From positions 1-64,000 of the forward strand of contig ARYC01000108.1 of NCBI GenBank assembly GCA_000711775.1: 64,000 nucleotides of DNA, written 5' to 3'. Below, one piece after another: positions 22,570 through 34,269 of the stretch. The translations under genes were made by a program, and so were the position numbers. The DNA is from Oxytricha trifallax (taxonomy: Eukaryota > Ciliophora > Spirotrichea > Sporadotrichida > Oxytrichidae). The notes below the pieces were generated by a model that saw only the letters and a program-made list of their open reading frames with translations, made no database searches and was not told where the DNA came from. How positions within the stretch are numbered: the first letter of the stretch is position 1; each line of letters opens with the position of its first letter.

Positions 22570-22626
22570 AAAGAGTTTTTCAACTAACATTAAAGACTAA
22601 AGCATGTGTATGGGTGTGAAAAGTAA

Positions 22627-23097
22627 ATGCAGCTGGAATACGGGAAGATAGCTGAGAGAAAAACCATTGAGGAGATTTAGCAACTTCCACAAAAGAGAAT
22701 TTTGAGTCATTTTGTGAAAGAATTTATGGCAGAAAACATTGCGCACGGTTCAATGACATTTGCACAGTATTTATACAAGAACCTGCGTGACCCGGATGCT
22801 GTAGTTTAGATCTGTCAATATCAATAGACATTGAACGACGCTTTTAAGATACTCAAGCAAATCGGTGTGACAGAAAAATCTATGATATCTATTAGAGATA
22901 GGCTAGAAGAGTACGTTAAGGATAACTAGCATTACAGTGATAAATCACAAAAGCTAACAGATTAATCGCAAAGAGATATTTCAACGCAGCACAGCTGGCA
23001 GACTATTTGTTTACAAGATCGGAGGAGGAGAGCATTTGAAGCAAAGACAACCATAAGGATGCCGGTTAAGAAGAAATCTCTAATAGAACTACCTTGA
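22627..23097 (+). CDS. 156-aa ORF of unknown function inside the inverted-repeat element
   Basis: ATG 22627 to TGA 23095-23097, with seven TAA/TAG glutamine codons. The frame is also open upstream into the left repeat, without an earlier Met. N-terminal half: MQLEYGKIAERKTIEEIQQL, SHFVKEFMAENIAHGSMTFA, YLYKNLRDPDAVVQICQYQQ; helical and charged. The middle reads LKQIGVTEKSMISIRDRLEE. The C-terminal part is basic (DRRRRAFEAK, RMPVKKKS), which suggests nucleic-acid binding but proves nothing. No DDE triad, zinc finger or recombinase signature is visible. Its base composition (far lower A+T than the flanks) and uninterrupted frame argue that it is or was recently expressed. It could be a transposon accessory protein (for example of the small-ORF kind in TBEs), or a captured host gene. 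Confidence 0.75.
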
Positions 23098-23130
23098 GAG
23101 ATACAGATGCAGAGTAGGACGAATAAATAT

Positions 23131-23400
23131 GACATTTTTAAATATATATATATTAGTCTAATAATTAAAATATATATTTGCACACAACCTGCCCTATACT
23201 TTGTATATATTATATTTTTGCACAGTTGCACAATCTGCACAATTATATATAATTATTTAATTAATTAATTTTGATCATAATTATTTATTAATAAAATTTG
23301 AATTAGGAGTATCTCTAATTAGAGGCAGTTATAATTAATAATATAAAAAGTTTTATTGCATTTTTCTAAAAATTCCATTTCAAATGTATTTTAATAATAA
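23131..23400 (-). repeat. Right inverted repeat (270 bp) of the ORF-bearing element
   Basis: Reverse complement of 22300-22569, with a few substitutions. Confidence 0.9.
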
Positions 23401-26205
23401 TTAAAAAATAAATATTTATTGATATAAAAATTATTAATTAATTTTGATTACTAAAAACTAAATGATTGCAAGTAAAAGATATTCCCATTTTATAATTATA
23501 AAATCTTTCATTTAGAGTTTATTTAAAAGGCCTTTTTTAAAACATTATCTATTTGTCTGGCTTATATTTACGGTTTTCCTATAACATATTAGTTTATTCT
23601 AAGTATTGTATTTAGCAGTAGTATTTTATGTAATATAATATAATTGTGGATTTTATTATTAAATATATTTAAATTGGAAATTTAAAATTTAAAATTCAAA
23701 GTTTATGGATTATTTCTAACCCTATGTGCATCCTATAAAATATAGTCCAGCATTTTAAAACACATATTTTTGGTTAATTCACTTCATGAAAAAATATTTT
23801 CTGTTTAATCAATTTGAGTTTACATTCTTTTTAATTTAATATTATCGTTCAATAAGCCGAAATAATAATAGGAAATAATATAGTTTTTTTTCCAAATATT
23901 TTGAAAAGAATATTAATAAATGTGCAAATGTTTTGTTTTTTACAAGCAAAAAATGATGCCATATTAAATACAGTTTTTGGCCGACACTATTTCGCTTTTC
24001 AATTATGATTTTGATTATTTTATTAAAGTGATCCTAACGTGAATTTTAATCAAGGCAATGAATACCTTTTTTTTCAAGTTTATTTAAATACAATATATAA
24101 ATCTTTTAAAAAATGATTGAAGAAGATCTAATTTTCTAAATGAAATATTTTTTAAGATATTATTAAAATAAAGATCTTGTTAATAATTTTTTTTTATAAT
24201 CTTGAAATCTAATTGATAGTTTGTAAATTAATTTGAAAAAATTTGAATTGAAATTATTTAATATAATATAAATAAAATATCGTCAATAAAAATTATTAAA
24301 TAAAAAAATATAAAGTTAAATTGTTAATTAACTTTATGAATTTTTGAAATGATTTTTTTCCAATCATGTATTTTGTTAAATATAAATAATTAATTCTTTT
24401 ATAATAAACCAAAAAATAAACCAAAATAGCAAAAATTTATTTTTAACTTTTAAAGAATTTCAATTATAATCACCATTGAATTCTGACCCACAGATAATAA
24501 TTATAAATAAGAAATAAGGAATGAAAATAAAGATATAAAATTAAGATGTGTATTTCTAAAAAATTGTTTTTTGCTATCATCAATGTTTTCACAGTTTAAC
24601 TGGAAACAGATACCCAACTTATTAATTTTTTATCATATTATTATCTATTTTTGTAAATAATTGTAATTTGACCTTAATCTTTGAAACTATGCGATTATTT
24701 AATTTACCTCATACTATCTTATAAAAATAATTAAAAATAAACGGTAATATTAAACTAAAAGTTGAGTTTAAATTTATTTTTTTTCATTATTATTTATTAA
24801 GAAGAATAATAATATAGCATTTAATTTAATTTATTTATTTTTATTAAATATATAGATTTTAATAATTAATAATATATTATAATAATAATGATGATTTTAG
24901 AAACATTAAATGTGGATATTATAGTCATTTTAGAAAATTATATATTAAAATCAGAATTTAAATTATTATTATAAAATATATATAAAATTTATTACTTAAC
25001 ATCAGTTTAATATATTTTTCCTCTATGTCATAGTAGTTGTGAGATTGTAATTACTCTGTTATTAATTATGAATAAGTACATAAAATTATTTTTAATATTT
25101 AATAAAATAAGATTTTTTATTTTAAAGTTGTTTTTCGTAAATAATTATGAATATTATAAGTAATAATATAGAATTATACTTTTAATTCTCCACATTTAGT
25201 GAAATTGTTTAATCTAAATAAAATAGATTTTATCATTTATTAAAAATTTAAAAACAATTGCTTAAAATTCATATTAATGATATAGAAAAAGTAAAACTAA
25301 ATATATATTATTTTATATATATTTTATAGAATCGATATTTTTCAATTTATTTAATTATAAAAATTATGTTATTATATAATTAAAATTTGAAAGCATGCAA
25401 AGTTGCGATTATATTTTATCCTAATTAAAGTTTAAAATTTATTAAATATTCTAATTGAATAAAAACCTAGACATTATTGAGTAAATATTAATATTTTATA
25501 TTTTTTCGACTAAAAGTTTTAAAATAAATAAATATGTTTTAGATAATTTTGAAATATTTATCATTTAAATGATTAATATTATTTACCAATTGCTTGAAAT
25601 TAATATATTTTTAATTTATCAGAATGATGAAATGTAGACTTAGAATTATATATTAATAGTTTATATTTTATTTTTATTTTGTTTAAATCTAATTAATCTA
25701 AAAATAAATCATAAAATATACATTATTTAAATAATTAATGATACATATGAAATTAATGATCCATTATACATTGTTGAAAAAAGTTTTCTTAAATAATTAA
25801 ATATATATTAGACTAATCTATTATTTCATTTTTTACCATTATTTTAATATAGTAATATTATTAAATCGAATACTCGAGGACTTCGTCTCTATTACAAGTT
25901 GAAATAAATCAAATAAATTTATAAGTTATAAGATTTTGAATAAATTAAATGATAAAAAAAATCAAAAAGCTCAATGATTTTATTTTTTGAATTACAAAAA
26001 TTTCATTTTAATTTATTAGAATAAAGTAAATTATATTTTTATTAAATGATTATCAATATTGATAAAATACAAAAAATTAGGAAATAATAAATTCAAAATA
26101 AATAACAACAGTGCTTAAAATGGAAAAAGCAAAACAAATTTGTTATAGAATACTTAAACTACTAATTAATGCAACAAAAAAATATACATTTATGCATAAT
26201 GGAAT
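23401..26205. other. Featureless AT-rich stretch
   Basis: No coding-like patch and no paired repeats were noticed. Confidence 0.4.
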
Positions 26206-26692
26206 CAAAACCTCAAAACCCTTTCAGTAGTTAGATTGAGTTTTTGATTGATTAAAGTAGACTATTAAGGCATACTTTATTAGGGTTTTTATAGGGTTTA
26301 TCTAGGGGTTTAATGTTTAAATATTAGTAATTTAAGTGAGTATATGCGAGGTTTGGGGTCAGTTTATGACAGTGAGTATATAGATTTATTGTTTAAGTTG
26401 CGTTATGGATGTGATGAATATAGTGAATAACTCTAGCCTGTTCTGAATTATACATATATTGCAAGACTGCTCCATAAATCTCCTGAAACTGTGAGGTCTC
26501 ATTGTCTATTAGCATTGAATTTAAAGAGACAGCAGCTTAATTCTAAGCCTAAGAGACCTCTAAAATTTTAGCAGCCTCATATCGATTATCTAATTAATGA
26601 TAAGACTCTTTAATACTGGGCTCACATCTCTCTGCTCTAGAGAGCTGTGATGTTTCATCGCCAATTTCCTGAGCTTCATATCTCTGCTTCTT
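26206..26692 (+). repeat. Left arm of the TBE inverted duplication (487 bp)
   Basis: Terminal repeat, subterminal region and the first ~115 codons of the transposase. It matches the right arm with only scattered substitutions. Identity stops abruptly after catatctctgct. Confidence 0.85.
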
Positions 26693-26748
26693 CTCTTAGT
26701 GCTTTCCTTCTAACATCATAGAAAAACCAAGTATTGCTATATACTTGA
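26344..26748 (+). pseudogene. TBE transposase, truncated N-terminal copy
   Basis: ATG 26344 reads MRGLGSVYDSEYIDLLFKLR, then a helix-turn-helix-like part (YIARLLHKSPETVRSHCLLA), and agrees with the minus-strand copy until FPELHIS. The sequence then changes and the frame ends at TGA 26746-26748. It lacks the whole DDE catalytic domain, so it cannot be an active transposase. Confidence 0.85.
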
Positions 26749-26956
26749 TAAAAGAGTGCAGCAAATTAAACAGAGTGAGAAATCTCAAGTAAAACATGAA
26801 TTGAGTAAGAGGCTCTTCAAAAATTTATAAAAGCCAGACGAGATGAACATAGATGGAGGGTCTGACACTAAGAGAAGAAACATGGGCCCAATCAAGCATT
26901 AAGAGGAAGAAAAAAAAGATAAGCCAAATCCCTTTACGGGCAAATTTAATATGTGA
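26720..26956 (+). pseudogene. C-terminal fragment of another TBE ORF
   Basis: Frame ending at TGA 26954-26956 and reading QQIKQSEKSQVKHELSKRLF, then NIDGGSDTKRRNMGPIKHQE and KDKPNPFTGKF. Strongly charged. It is not the kinase C terminus seen at 1016, so it may be the end of the small (~22-kDa) TBE ORF; that assignment is inferred from what TBEs encode. The upstream part is lost at the duplication breakpoint. Confidence 0.55.
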
Positions 26957-26976
26957 ACTTATTCATTCGCTTAAAT

Positions 26977-28013
26977 TTAAAACTTATTTATAAACACAAA
27001 ATCTTCCTTCTCTTGCACATACTTTAGCTTTTTATCATCCCTGACTCTCTTAGCAGCACTCTTAATAAAATCGACTGTATCTATCTTTAAATCATGCATC
27101 AGATGGTAGAGCAGCAATTTCTTATAATGACCTTTCAATAACCCCCAATATAATTCAATTCCATTGAACAAAGGGCTGTAAGGAACATTAAATACAGGTG
27201 CTATGTTTAGCCTTTCATATTCTTTCCTTGAGTCTTTAGTTTATGAAGTGACAAGTTATCAACAAATAGAATAATCTCTTAGTCCGCGTACTTATTTCTG
27301 AGTTATTGCAAGAACTTAATATATTATTCAGTTTTTATAGAACTAGGGTGAATAACATATGTCTCTAGGCCACTATCTTCATTTATTCCACCAAGAATAG
27401 CATGAGTTTACACCTTAACCTTTTAGTCATATACTTCTATGTTGCTATATCTTATATACCAAGACATTTATATGAAGGTATTGAATGTAAATACAGCTTC
27501 ATCAGCATGTATGAACTTTATATTATTTTCTTAAAACCTCTGCATTTAATCGAATATATAATTTAAATTATTCTAATGGAATGGAACAATAAAGTCAATC
27601 ACTCTCTTAATGCGATTGACTGTCTTGTAAGATATTCCGTTCTTTTTATATATGTTATCTATAGATTAAGCAGAGATATGAAGCTCAGGAAATTGGCGAT
27701 GAAACATCACAGCTCTCTAGAGCAGAGAGATGTGAGCCCAGTATTAAAGAGTCTTATCATTAATTAGATAATCGATATGATGCTGCTAAAATTTTAGAGG
27801 TCTTTTAGGCTTAGAATTAAGCTGCTGTCTCTTTAAATTCAATGCTAATAGACAATGAGACCTCACAGTTTCAGGAGATTTATGGAGCAGTCTTGCAATA
27901 GATGTATAATTCAGAACAGGCTAGAGTTATTCACTATATTCATCACATCCATAACGCAACTTAAACAATAAATCTATATACTCGCTGTCATAAACTGACC
28001 CCAAACCTCGCAT
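26977..28013 (-). pseudogene. TBE DDE transposase, near full length with one frameshift
   Basis: Minus-strand ATG at 28013. The DNA-binding N terminus is followed by a Tc1/mariner-IS630 type DDE domain: first Asp in KFIHADEAVFTF, second in EIILFVDNLSLHK, and Glu in SPLFNGIELYWGLLK. Around 27241 one base is missing (cataaacta where cataaaacta would keep the frame), shifting the reading frame before KDSRKEYERLN. All three catalytic residues survive on either side. After FVFINKF no TGA follows at once; the next in that frame is at 26785-26787, so the natural 3' end was probably lost in the rearrangement. Family role: germline transposition, and reported participation in programmed DNA elimination. 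Confidence 0.88.
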
Positions 28014-28151
28014 ATACTCACTTAAATTACTAATATTTAAACATAAAACCCCTACATAAACCCTATTAAAACTCTAATAAAGTATGCCTTAATAGTCTAC
28101 TTTAATCAATCAAAAACTCAATCAAACTACTGAAAGGGTTTTGGGGTTTTT

Positions 28152-28689
28152 ATGAAATTATGTGAAAAATTAAGATTTAATTAAGTTAAGGATTTAAAGT
28201 AAATAAACTTATGAAGCTATAAAAATTATCTTAGTTTTTTTATATTTTTAATTTTTATTTATAACAATTTCATTTATTTAAATTTATTCAAAAATTTATA
28301 AAATAAAAATATCTCAATAATTTATGCAAAAAATATTTCAACATTTGTGAATTATATTTTTGAAAAGGTTAATGATTCTAAGTATTTTATTAAGATGTAT
28401 TTTGAAATTTTAAATTTCTGAATTTTAATTGCTTGTTTTTGTTAAATAATTATTTTAATTTTATTAAAGATAATAAAAAATATTTTTGAACAAGATTTCT
28501 TAAACCTTGCATTCTCATCCATACAAATTTCATAAATTAATTATATTCTAATTTTATTAATTTTAATTTTACTTTTAAATAATCAACAATTCTTACTTAT
28601 TTTAATTAAAATAAAATGAGATTTATTAAATAAATTAATCATCTTAAAATATCATTAGAGAAGAACTTAAATAGAAGCATTCAGTTAAA
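28152..28689. other. AT-rich spacer
   Basis: Nothing recognisable. Confidence 0.35.
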
Positions 28690-31045
28690 TCTAAAGAATT
28701 GAATTTGATACAAATTATTTCAAAAATAACTATTCATTTCACTTCTTGCTTAAGAGATTCCTACCAAGCAATTAAGGCTATACATACTAAAACTAGGGTA
28801 AAAGCAGAACTATAACTTACATACAACAATTTAAATATAAATTAAAAAAAATAATTGTTAATTGTTAGAATATTAAGAAATTTTATTTTATTAATAATAT
28901 GTTATATTTAATATAAATAAAAAAGCATAGTTTAAAAATATTTAATTTATTTATATTTAACAGCTTTATTTTAAATATAAGTTTTCTAAAATATAATTCA
29001 TTTAAAATGAAATAAAATATATTTAAAAATTTTATTTGAAATATATTAAATACAAGATATTTCTTTCTCCAAATATTATCATATAAACAGCTATAGATAG
29101 TATTTTGCTAAAAGATATTAAATTATAAATAAATGAAATAATTTTAAAAATTCAATAATTTTAATTAATTAAAATTATAAACATTAATATTATAATTTAT
29201 TTAATATCTGCTCTTTTATCTGAAATTTATAATAATACCTATTAAGCAGTGGAATGAGAATGTATCTCTCTTTACTAATATTAAGTAAACTTTCCTTTAC
29301 CCCAAGAACGGTTTCATTTTTTACCATGAATCATTTCATTATTGCATAGATAAAAATGAATTATAATTATATAAGATGTATATATTTCATATTAAAATTA
29401 TTACTCTTAGTTCTAAATTTTAAAAACAATATTTCTTTATAATTGAATTAATAAAAGATTTAAATAATTTAAACATATTTTTTGGAATAATAAAAAATAG
29501 AAAATTATAATAAAAAATGATAATAAATGATTTTTAAAATAAAGAAACTTTAAATCAGAATGCATTAATTTACATCATAAGGCAAGAAATAATAGTATAA
29601 GACTAGCTAACTCAAATTTAATTTATGAAAAATGGAAGAAAATAAAAAGAAATTAAAGGACATAAAAATATTCAAGAGGAATAAATATTTTATATAAATA
29701 AATAAAGTTATTTTAGTGAAGAATCAAATCAATATGTCAAATTTGTTAACTCTTATAAAATATAATAACCTTAATAAAATTTGAGGTAATTAATCTCTTT
29801 CAAAAGTCTTTTGACAAGAAAATATCTTTAATTTCAGTTATAATTACTAAATTCTATGAGATCTGATGTAAGTGGATAGTAAAATTTTGAATAATAGATA
29901 AAATATAATTAAATAATGAAATTTGGAGGAGGTAAACTTTTTCTTGAAGTTAGAGGCACCGCTAAAAATTTGTATAGGTTTCGTAATTAATTAAAAAGTA
30001 AAAAAATAAATGAAAATAAATCTAATTGATAAAAAAATACTTTATAAATATAATGTGAATTTAAAATGTCCAATAAATGACAATTTTTCTCTTAAAAATA
30101 ACAAAAGTAGAGCTTAAATACACATTATTTTAGAATTTATTTTCTCATTGGGAATTTTAAAAATTTATTTTTTATAAATTTTATTAAATTTCATTAGTAG
30201 TAAAATGCATGTTTTTTAAATTAAAAATTGGGAAGATAAACTTAAACTTAAAAATAATAAGCAACCTAACTTTAAGTTAACTTAATTATCTTAATTAAGT
30301 GTTATTTTATCAAATTTATTTTAAAATACTATTTATATTAAATATTTTTTTATTCATTTCCATAATTATATAGATCAATATTTCTTTTCTTAGTTTTAAT
30401 ATTTTTTAAATAATAAATAATTCTAATATAAACATAAAGAAAAAGAAAGTAATTATTATTTTGATTAAACCTTACTAATAATTATATAATAATTATTAAA
30501 ATAATACTATTATATTTATAAATTTAATAATAATAATGATTTAGTTTTAATTTTATACTTTAAATGAGAAAAATATGCTAATTAATCATGGGGCGATGAA
30601 AGCTATTGTTGATTCTCCTGCTCTTTAAGTAGATGTTATTTGAGGGAGTGTAAAAATTATTACCATAAAAATTTGTATAATTAAATCTTTAATTTCTAAA
30701 TTCAAAAAAATGAAATCGATTTATTTATTAATTACAACTATCTTTAAAGTTTTACTAAGCCTATGTAATTTCTATTTCAATTAAATATTTTACATAAATA
30801 CTTTAAAAAAAAGTATTTATATTTAAACAATAAAATTAATTTAAAACTCCTTAAGATTATAAAAACTTTCGTATTTAATTCGGAAGTTCCTATAATTATT
30901 ATTTTACGTCTATAATTTACATTGAATTTATTTCAGTATTCTATACAGCAATTTTTTATCTAAAACAAGCTTAATTCTAGGAATTACAATGCCTATTTTC
31001 TTTGAATATATCTCTTTGGTTGTTATGATATCTGTTGCAGATTGA
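28690..31045 (+). CDS. Possible fragmented membrane-protein gene (five short coding patches)
   Basis: Patches with protein-like composition on the + strand: about 28690-28815 (FLLKRFLPSNQGYTYQN), 29238-29345 (PIKQWNENVSLFTNIKQTFL), 29916-29990 (MKFGGGKLFLEVRGTAKNLY), 30575-30643 (MLINHGAMKAIVDSPALQVD, ending TGA) and 30932-31045 (FSILYSNFLSKTSLILGITM then FFEYISLVVMISVAD and TGA). The last has a convincing hydrophobic helix and looks like a C-terminal block. I could not establish pointers, so these may belong to more than one gene or be scrambled. Function unknown. Confidence 0.4.
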
Positions 31046-31481
31046 AAAATACTCTCAATTTAAAATAAATAAAATTCTATTATTTTTAAGTTATTATTCT
31101 TATTTATAAAAACATAAATTAATAAATACTAATATCAAATTTATTAAAATTATTTACATATTATTTATATTTTTAAACTTTTAATTAATTTTATTAATTT
31201 CAAATATTTTTATTAATAAATTATAAGCAATCTACCATTTTAATATTAAAAAAATAATATATATTTCAAATGAGAAAAATCGAAAATGATATACTTAAAC
31301 ACTAAATCAAACTAATTTCTGATAAGAATATTAAAGTTATAAATTATAATGATATAAATCAATAAATAGAATTATTTTTATTTATAATAGTTTTAATATT
31401 TTAATAAATAGATTCTTAGTTATATAACTCATTTAAACATAATGATAATTTTTTAGATTAAATATAAATACAAAACATATT
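31046..31481. other. AT-rich spacer
   Basis: Nothing recognisable. Confidence 0.35.
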
Positions 31482-31894
31482 ATTGTAGGTTTATTTTTGA
31501 TTTGGGAAAATAAATTAATAATCAATAAATAAAGAAATTAATTTGTGGTTGTTAACTTTGGTGAACCCTAGACAATAAGGTACTTGTTTGATATAAAATT
31601 CAATATCAGCTGGACTTTATTATTGGCGGCACCCCTTTATCGCATCCCAGAGAGATAACTCGACTTTTATTTGAGCATTAAAATCAAATAAACAAATAAC
31701 CAAAAATTAAAGCCGAGTTATCTCTCTGGGATGCGATAAAGGGGTGCCGCCAATATTAAAGTCCAGCTGATATTGAATTTTCTATCGAAAAAGTATTTTA
31801 TTGTCTAGGGTTCACCAAATTTAACTACCACAAATTAATTTCTTTATTTATTTATTATTAATTTATTTTCCCAAATCAAATGTATTCCTACAAC
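31482..31894. mobile_element. Foldback element family A, copy 2
   Basis: Ends attgtaggtttatttttgat / cctacaac, arms of about 190 bp, loop cattaaaatcaaataaacaa. Both arms carry the copy-specific core atcgcatcccagagagataac, which lacks two bases present in copy 1. Confidence 0.9.
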
Positions 31895-32472
31895 ATTAAG
31901 TTATTTTTAATAAACTCGCATAATATAATTTAGAACAAATTATAATAAAAAATAAATATTATATAATTTTATTTGAATAAACAACAGAAGCCACTTGCTG
32001 TTCAAGTTTCTTATGAAATTTTAATGTTATTTTGACAAAATTCTTAATTTGAGCTTAAATTAGTGCAGTTTAAATTGAATTTCATAAAATTATAAGTAAA
32101 TATTAAATTTTGAATTTATACTTATCGAGTAAAAGCGATGTGTTATACAATTATATCATTTTGATTTTAGCATTTGACTAAAATAGAAATATTAAAATAA
32201 CAAATATTAATTGTGAATAAACCTTAGCTACTGATAATGAATAATTAGTTAATATATTTTTATCCGATTAATAAAAAATTATTAAATTAATAAGTTAAAA
32301 AAGAAGTATCAAAATATTAGAATAAATAATTCATGAATTATTAATTAACTTTTGAAAGAGATTAATAATGAATCTCTTTGCATTGAAAATGAATATATTT
32401 AATTGATAAATAATTTATAATTTCTATAGTTATTTATGATTTTTATATTATGTTATGATTATTAAGTCAAGA

Positions 32473-32870
32473 AGAATTGACAAATATATGAGATAAAATA
32501 AATACAATTGTTATAGACGAAAAAACATCTTTCACTACTTCAGAAGCTTATTGAAAAATTAAATTTCAACTTTTGCAGCTGCTTATTGATTTAATATCTT
32601 AAGTTTGCTTATGCTACTATTTAATATAAACTTCAGCTAATTCTAAGTGATATAGTAAAGATTCTTCATTTAGCCTAAACTATTGAATTTTGTCCACAAA
32701 AAAAGACTATGGATTCAATAAAAACACCCTTATAATTTTATTTTGATTTAAGGCTTAATTCATAAAAAGATTAATAAATCCTGAACTTTTTTTATATATA
32801 GTATTTTGAGGTTAGACAACAGATAATGGAGAATCAAAGAATTTTACCGGTCTCTAAAGGAATAATTAAT
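32473..32870 (+). CDS. Possible coding blocks, unknown gene
   Basis: The frame 32473-32589 reads RIDKYMRQNKYNCYRRKNIF and HYFRSLLKNQISTFAAAY before TGA. A second frame from about 32627 reads LSDIVKILHLAQTIEFCPQK and RQQIMENQRILPVSKGIING. Composition is more complex than the flanks, but in AT-rich DNA with a single stop codon such frames can arise by chance. No pointer found. Confidence 0.3.
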
Positions 32871-33252
32871 GGGAAAATTACAATTAATAAAAATTTTCTA
32901 GCATATTTATTAAAAATTCAACAATTATTATATATTTTTTTAATAGATTAAATTTTTTGTTCATAACTAGTCTAAATTTAATAAATATTGATATAAAACT
33001 TATTTTTATATAATAAATAGAATAATTTTTAAAAAATAGATCTATGGAATCTTTTATTCACCATCATTATTTAAATTTAAAAATATAAGAAATTTAAAAA
33101 GCTAAAATTCTTATATTGTAATTTACATGAATTTTTTAATCTATTTTAATAATAATAATAAAAATTAATTTAACACTAATTTTTTATTTATTACCTAAAC
33201 TAATTACCTAATTAACTAAACCATTAACAAGTTAGCATTGAAAGATAATTAT

Positions 33253-33600
33253 GCTGAAGGGTTCTCTCTTCTGCTCTCTCCAGAATCATCAGAAATAGCC
33301 ACCATTAAACTAAACTGAAGTCCTGATTCTCATCTCTTCTTTAATATCGCTATATTAAATTTTTAAGCGGGTGATGTGATACAATTTTAATTCATATCAG
33401 CTCCTGAAGTGTATCTATTGCATTAAATGAAAGATACAAAAAAACCCTAAGTAATTTCATGTTTTCTAAACAAGTGTGATAATCCTTGTTTATCTTTAAT
33501 TGTGTAAATTTCTTTTAGCCCTGGGCTTCGAACCCCTTTATCAGAAAATTGTCAAAAAGCCAACCTTATGAAAACTATATCCAAATTTTCTTGTATATTA
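33253..33600 (+). pseudogene. Copy 1 of a paralogous domain, with in-frame TGA
   Basis: One frame reads AEGFSLLLSPESSEIATIKL, then TGA at 33316-33318, then SPDSHLFFNIAILNFQAGDV and IQFQFISAPEVYLLHQMKD in the same frame. The part GDVIQFQFISAPEVY matches the copy at 54566 (GDTLQFYIIPAPIQY), and upstream PESSEIATIKL matches PEASDVFTAKL, which supports protein origin. Unrecognised family. The TGA suggests decay, an unrecognised IES, or a sequence error. Confidence 0.5.
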
Positions 33601-34269
33601 TTTAAGTAAAAAAAAATTTAAACTTTTAAATACTATAATATATTAACTAAAATAGTATTATTTTTTATTCTAATTTTATTTAATAAAATTACTTAAATGT
33701 GTAAATTAAAGTTGACATGTTTAAATATAAAAATAATTAATTTTATTATAAAGTATTCAATCAACAGAAAACTATGTTTAATCATATAGAATTTCTAATA
33801 AAATATTGATTTTCTTTGATTAACTTTAAATAATAATGAGAAATATAATTATAAATAACAAAATTTTATGCTTAATATAGAGGTAGCAATATAAAATATT
33901 TCTAAAAAACTAACCAAAGCAATTTCTAAATTTAATTTTAATATATAAATAATCAAAGGGATTAAATAAATTCTCTACTCATTTTTCCAATACTTTTTAA
34001 GTATTATTTATTTAATTTTATTATTTATAAGAATAAAACAATTATAATATCTTGACTAATTAAATAATATTCTCAAATAAAAATACTCAATTTATATAAT
34101 ATGAAAAAATAAAATAATAAATTATTATGCAATCAATTTTATAATATGTTTATTTAATATAGATTTAAAAATTCAAATGCATCTTAACTAATAAAATTAT
34201 ATAAATAATTCTTAATTTTTATACTTTACCTCAAATAAAATTTTATTCCATAATATAACATTTAATAAA

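Larger units (their letters stand above)
22300..23400. mobile_element. 1.1-kb element with 270-bp inverted repeats and its own ORF
   Basis: Inverted repeats at 22300-22569 and 23131-23400 are about 96-98% alike by eye, beginning ttattattaaaatacatttg. They enclose 561 bp of much less AT-rich DNA carrying one clear ORF (22627-23097). The termini are unrelated to TBE, MITE B or the other foldback families here. Repeat arms contain clusters of gtgcaaatat/tgtgcaactgtgcaa. A target duplication is not evident. It is either a novel small transposon, a non-autonomous element that captured a gene, or a germline-limited gene in a palindrome. Confidence 0.8.
26206..28151. mobile_element. Rearranged TBE transposon (1.95 kb) with inverted duplicate ends
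   Basis: Both ends carry the TBE terminal motif (caaaacctcaaaacccttt on the left; gggttttggggtttt on the right). A complete TBE is about 4 kb with a transposase at one end and a kinase at the other (family knowledge). Here both ends are the transposase end: 26206-about 26692 is an inverted copy of about 27665-28151. The middle joins a fragment of another ORF (26720-26956) to the 3' end of the transposase. Kinase sequence is absent. No matching 3-bp target duplication is evident (aat on the left, atg or tat on the right), consistent with a rearranged derivative. Confidence 0.85.

Noticed and set aside
22962..23240. Minus-strand frame overlapping the inverted-repeat element
   Set aside because: It is antisense to the plus-strand ORF and runs into the 270-bp repeat. 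Composition is not protein-like.
30876..30900. ttcggaagttcctataat, also near 49346
   Set aside because: A 14-16 base similarity without any inverted partner or conserved flanks; probably chance.
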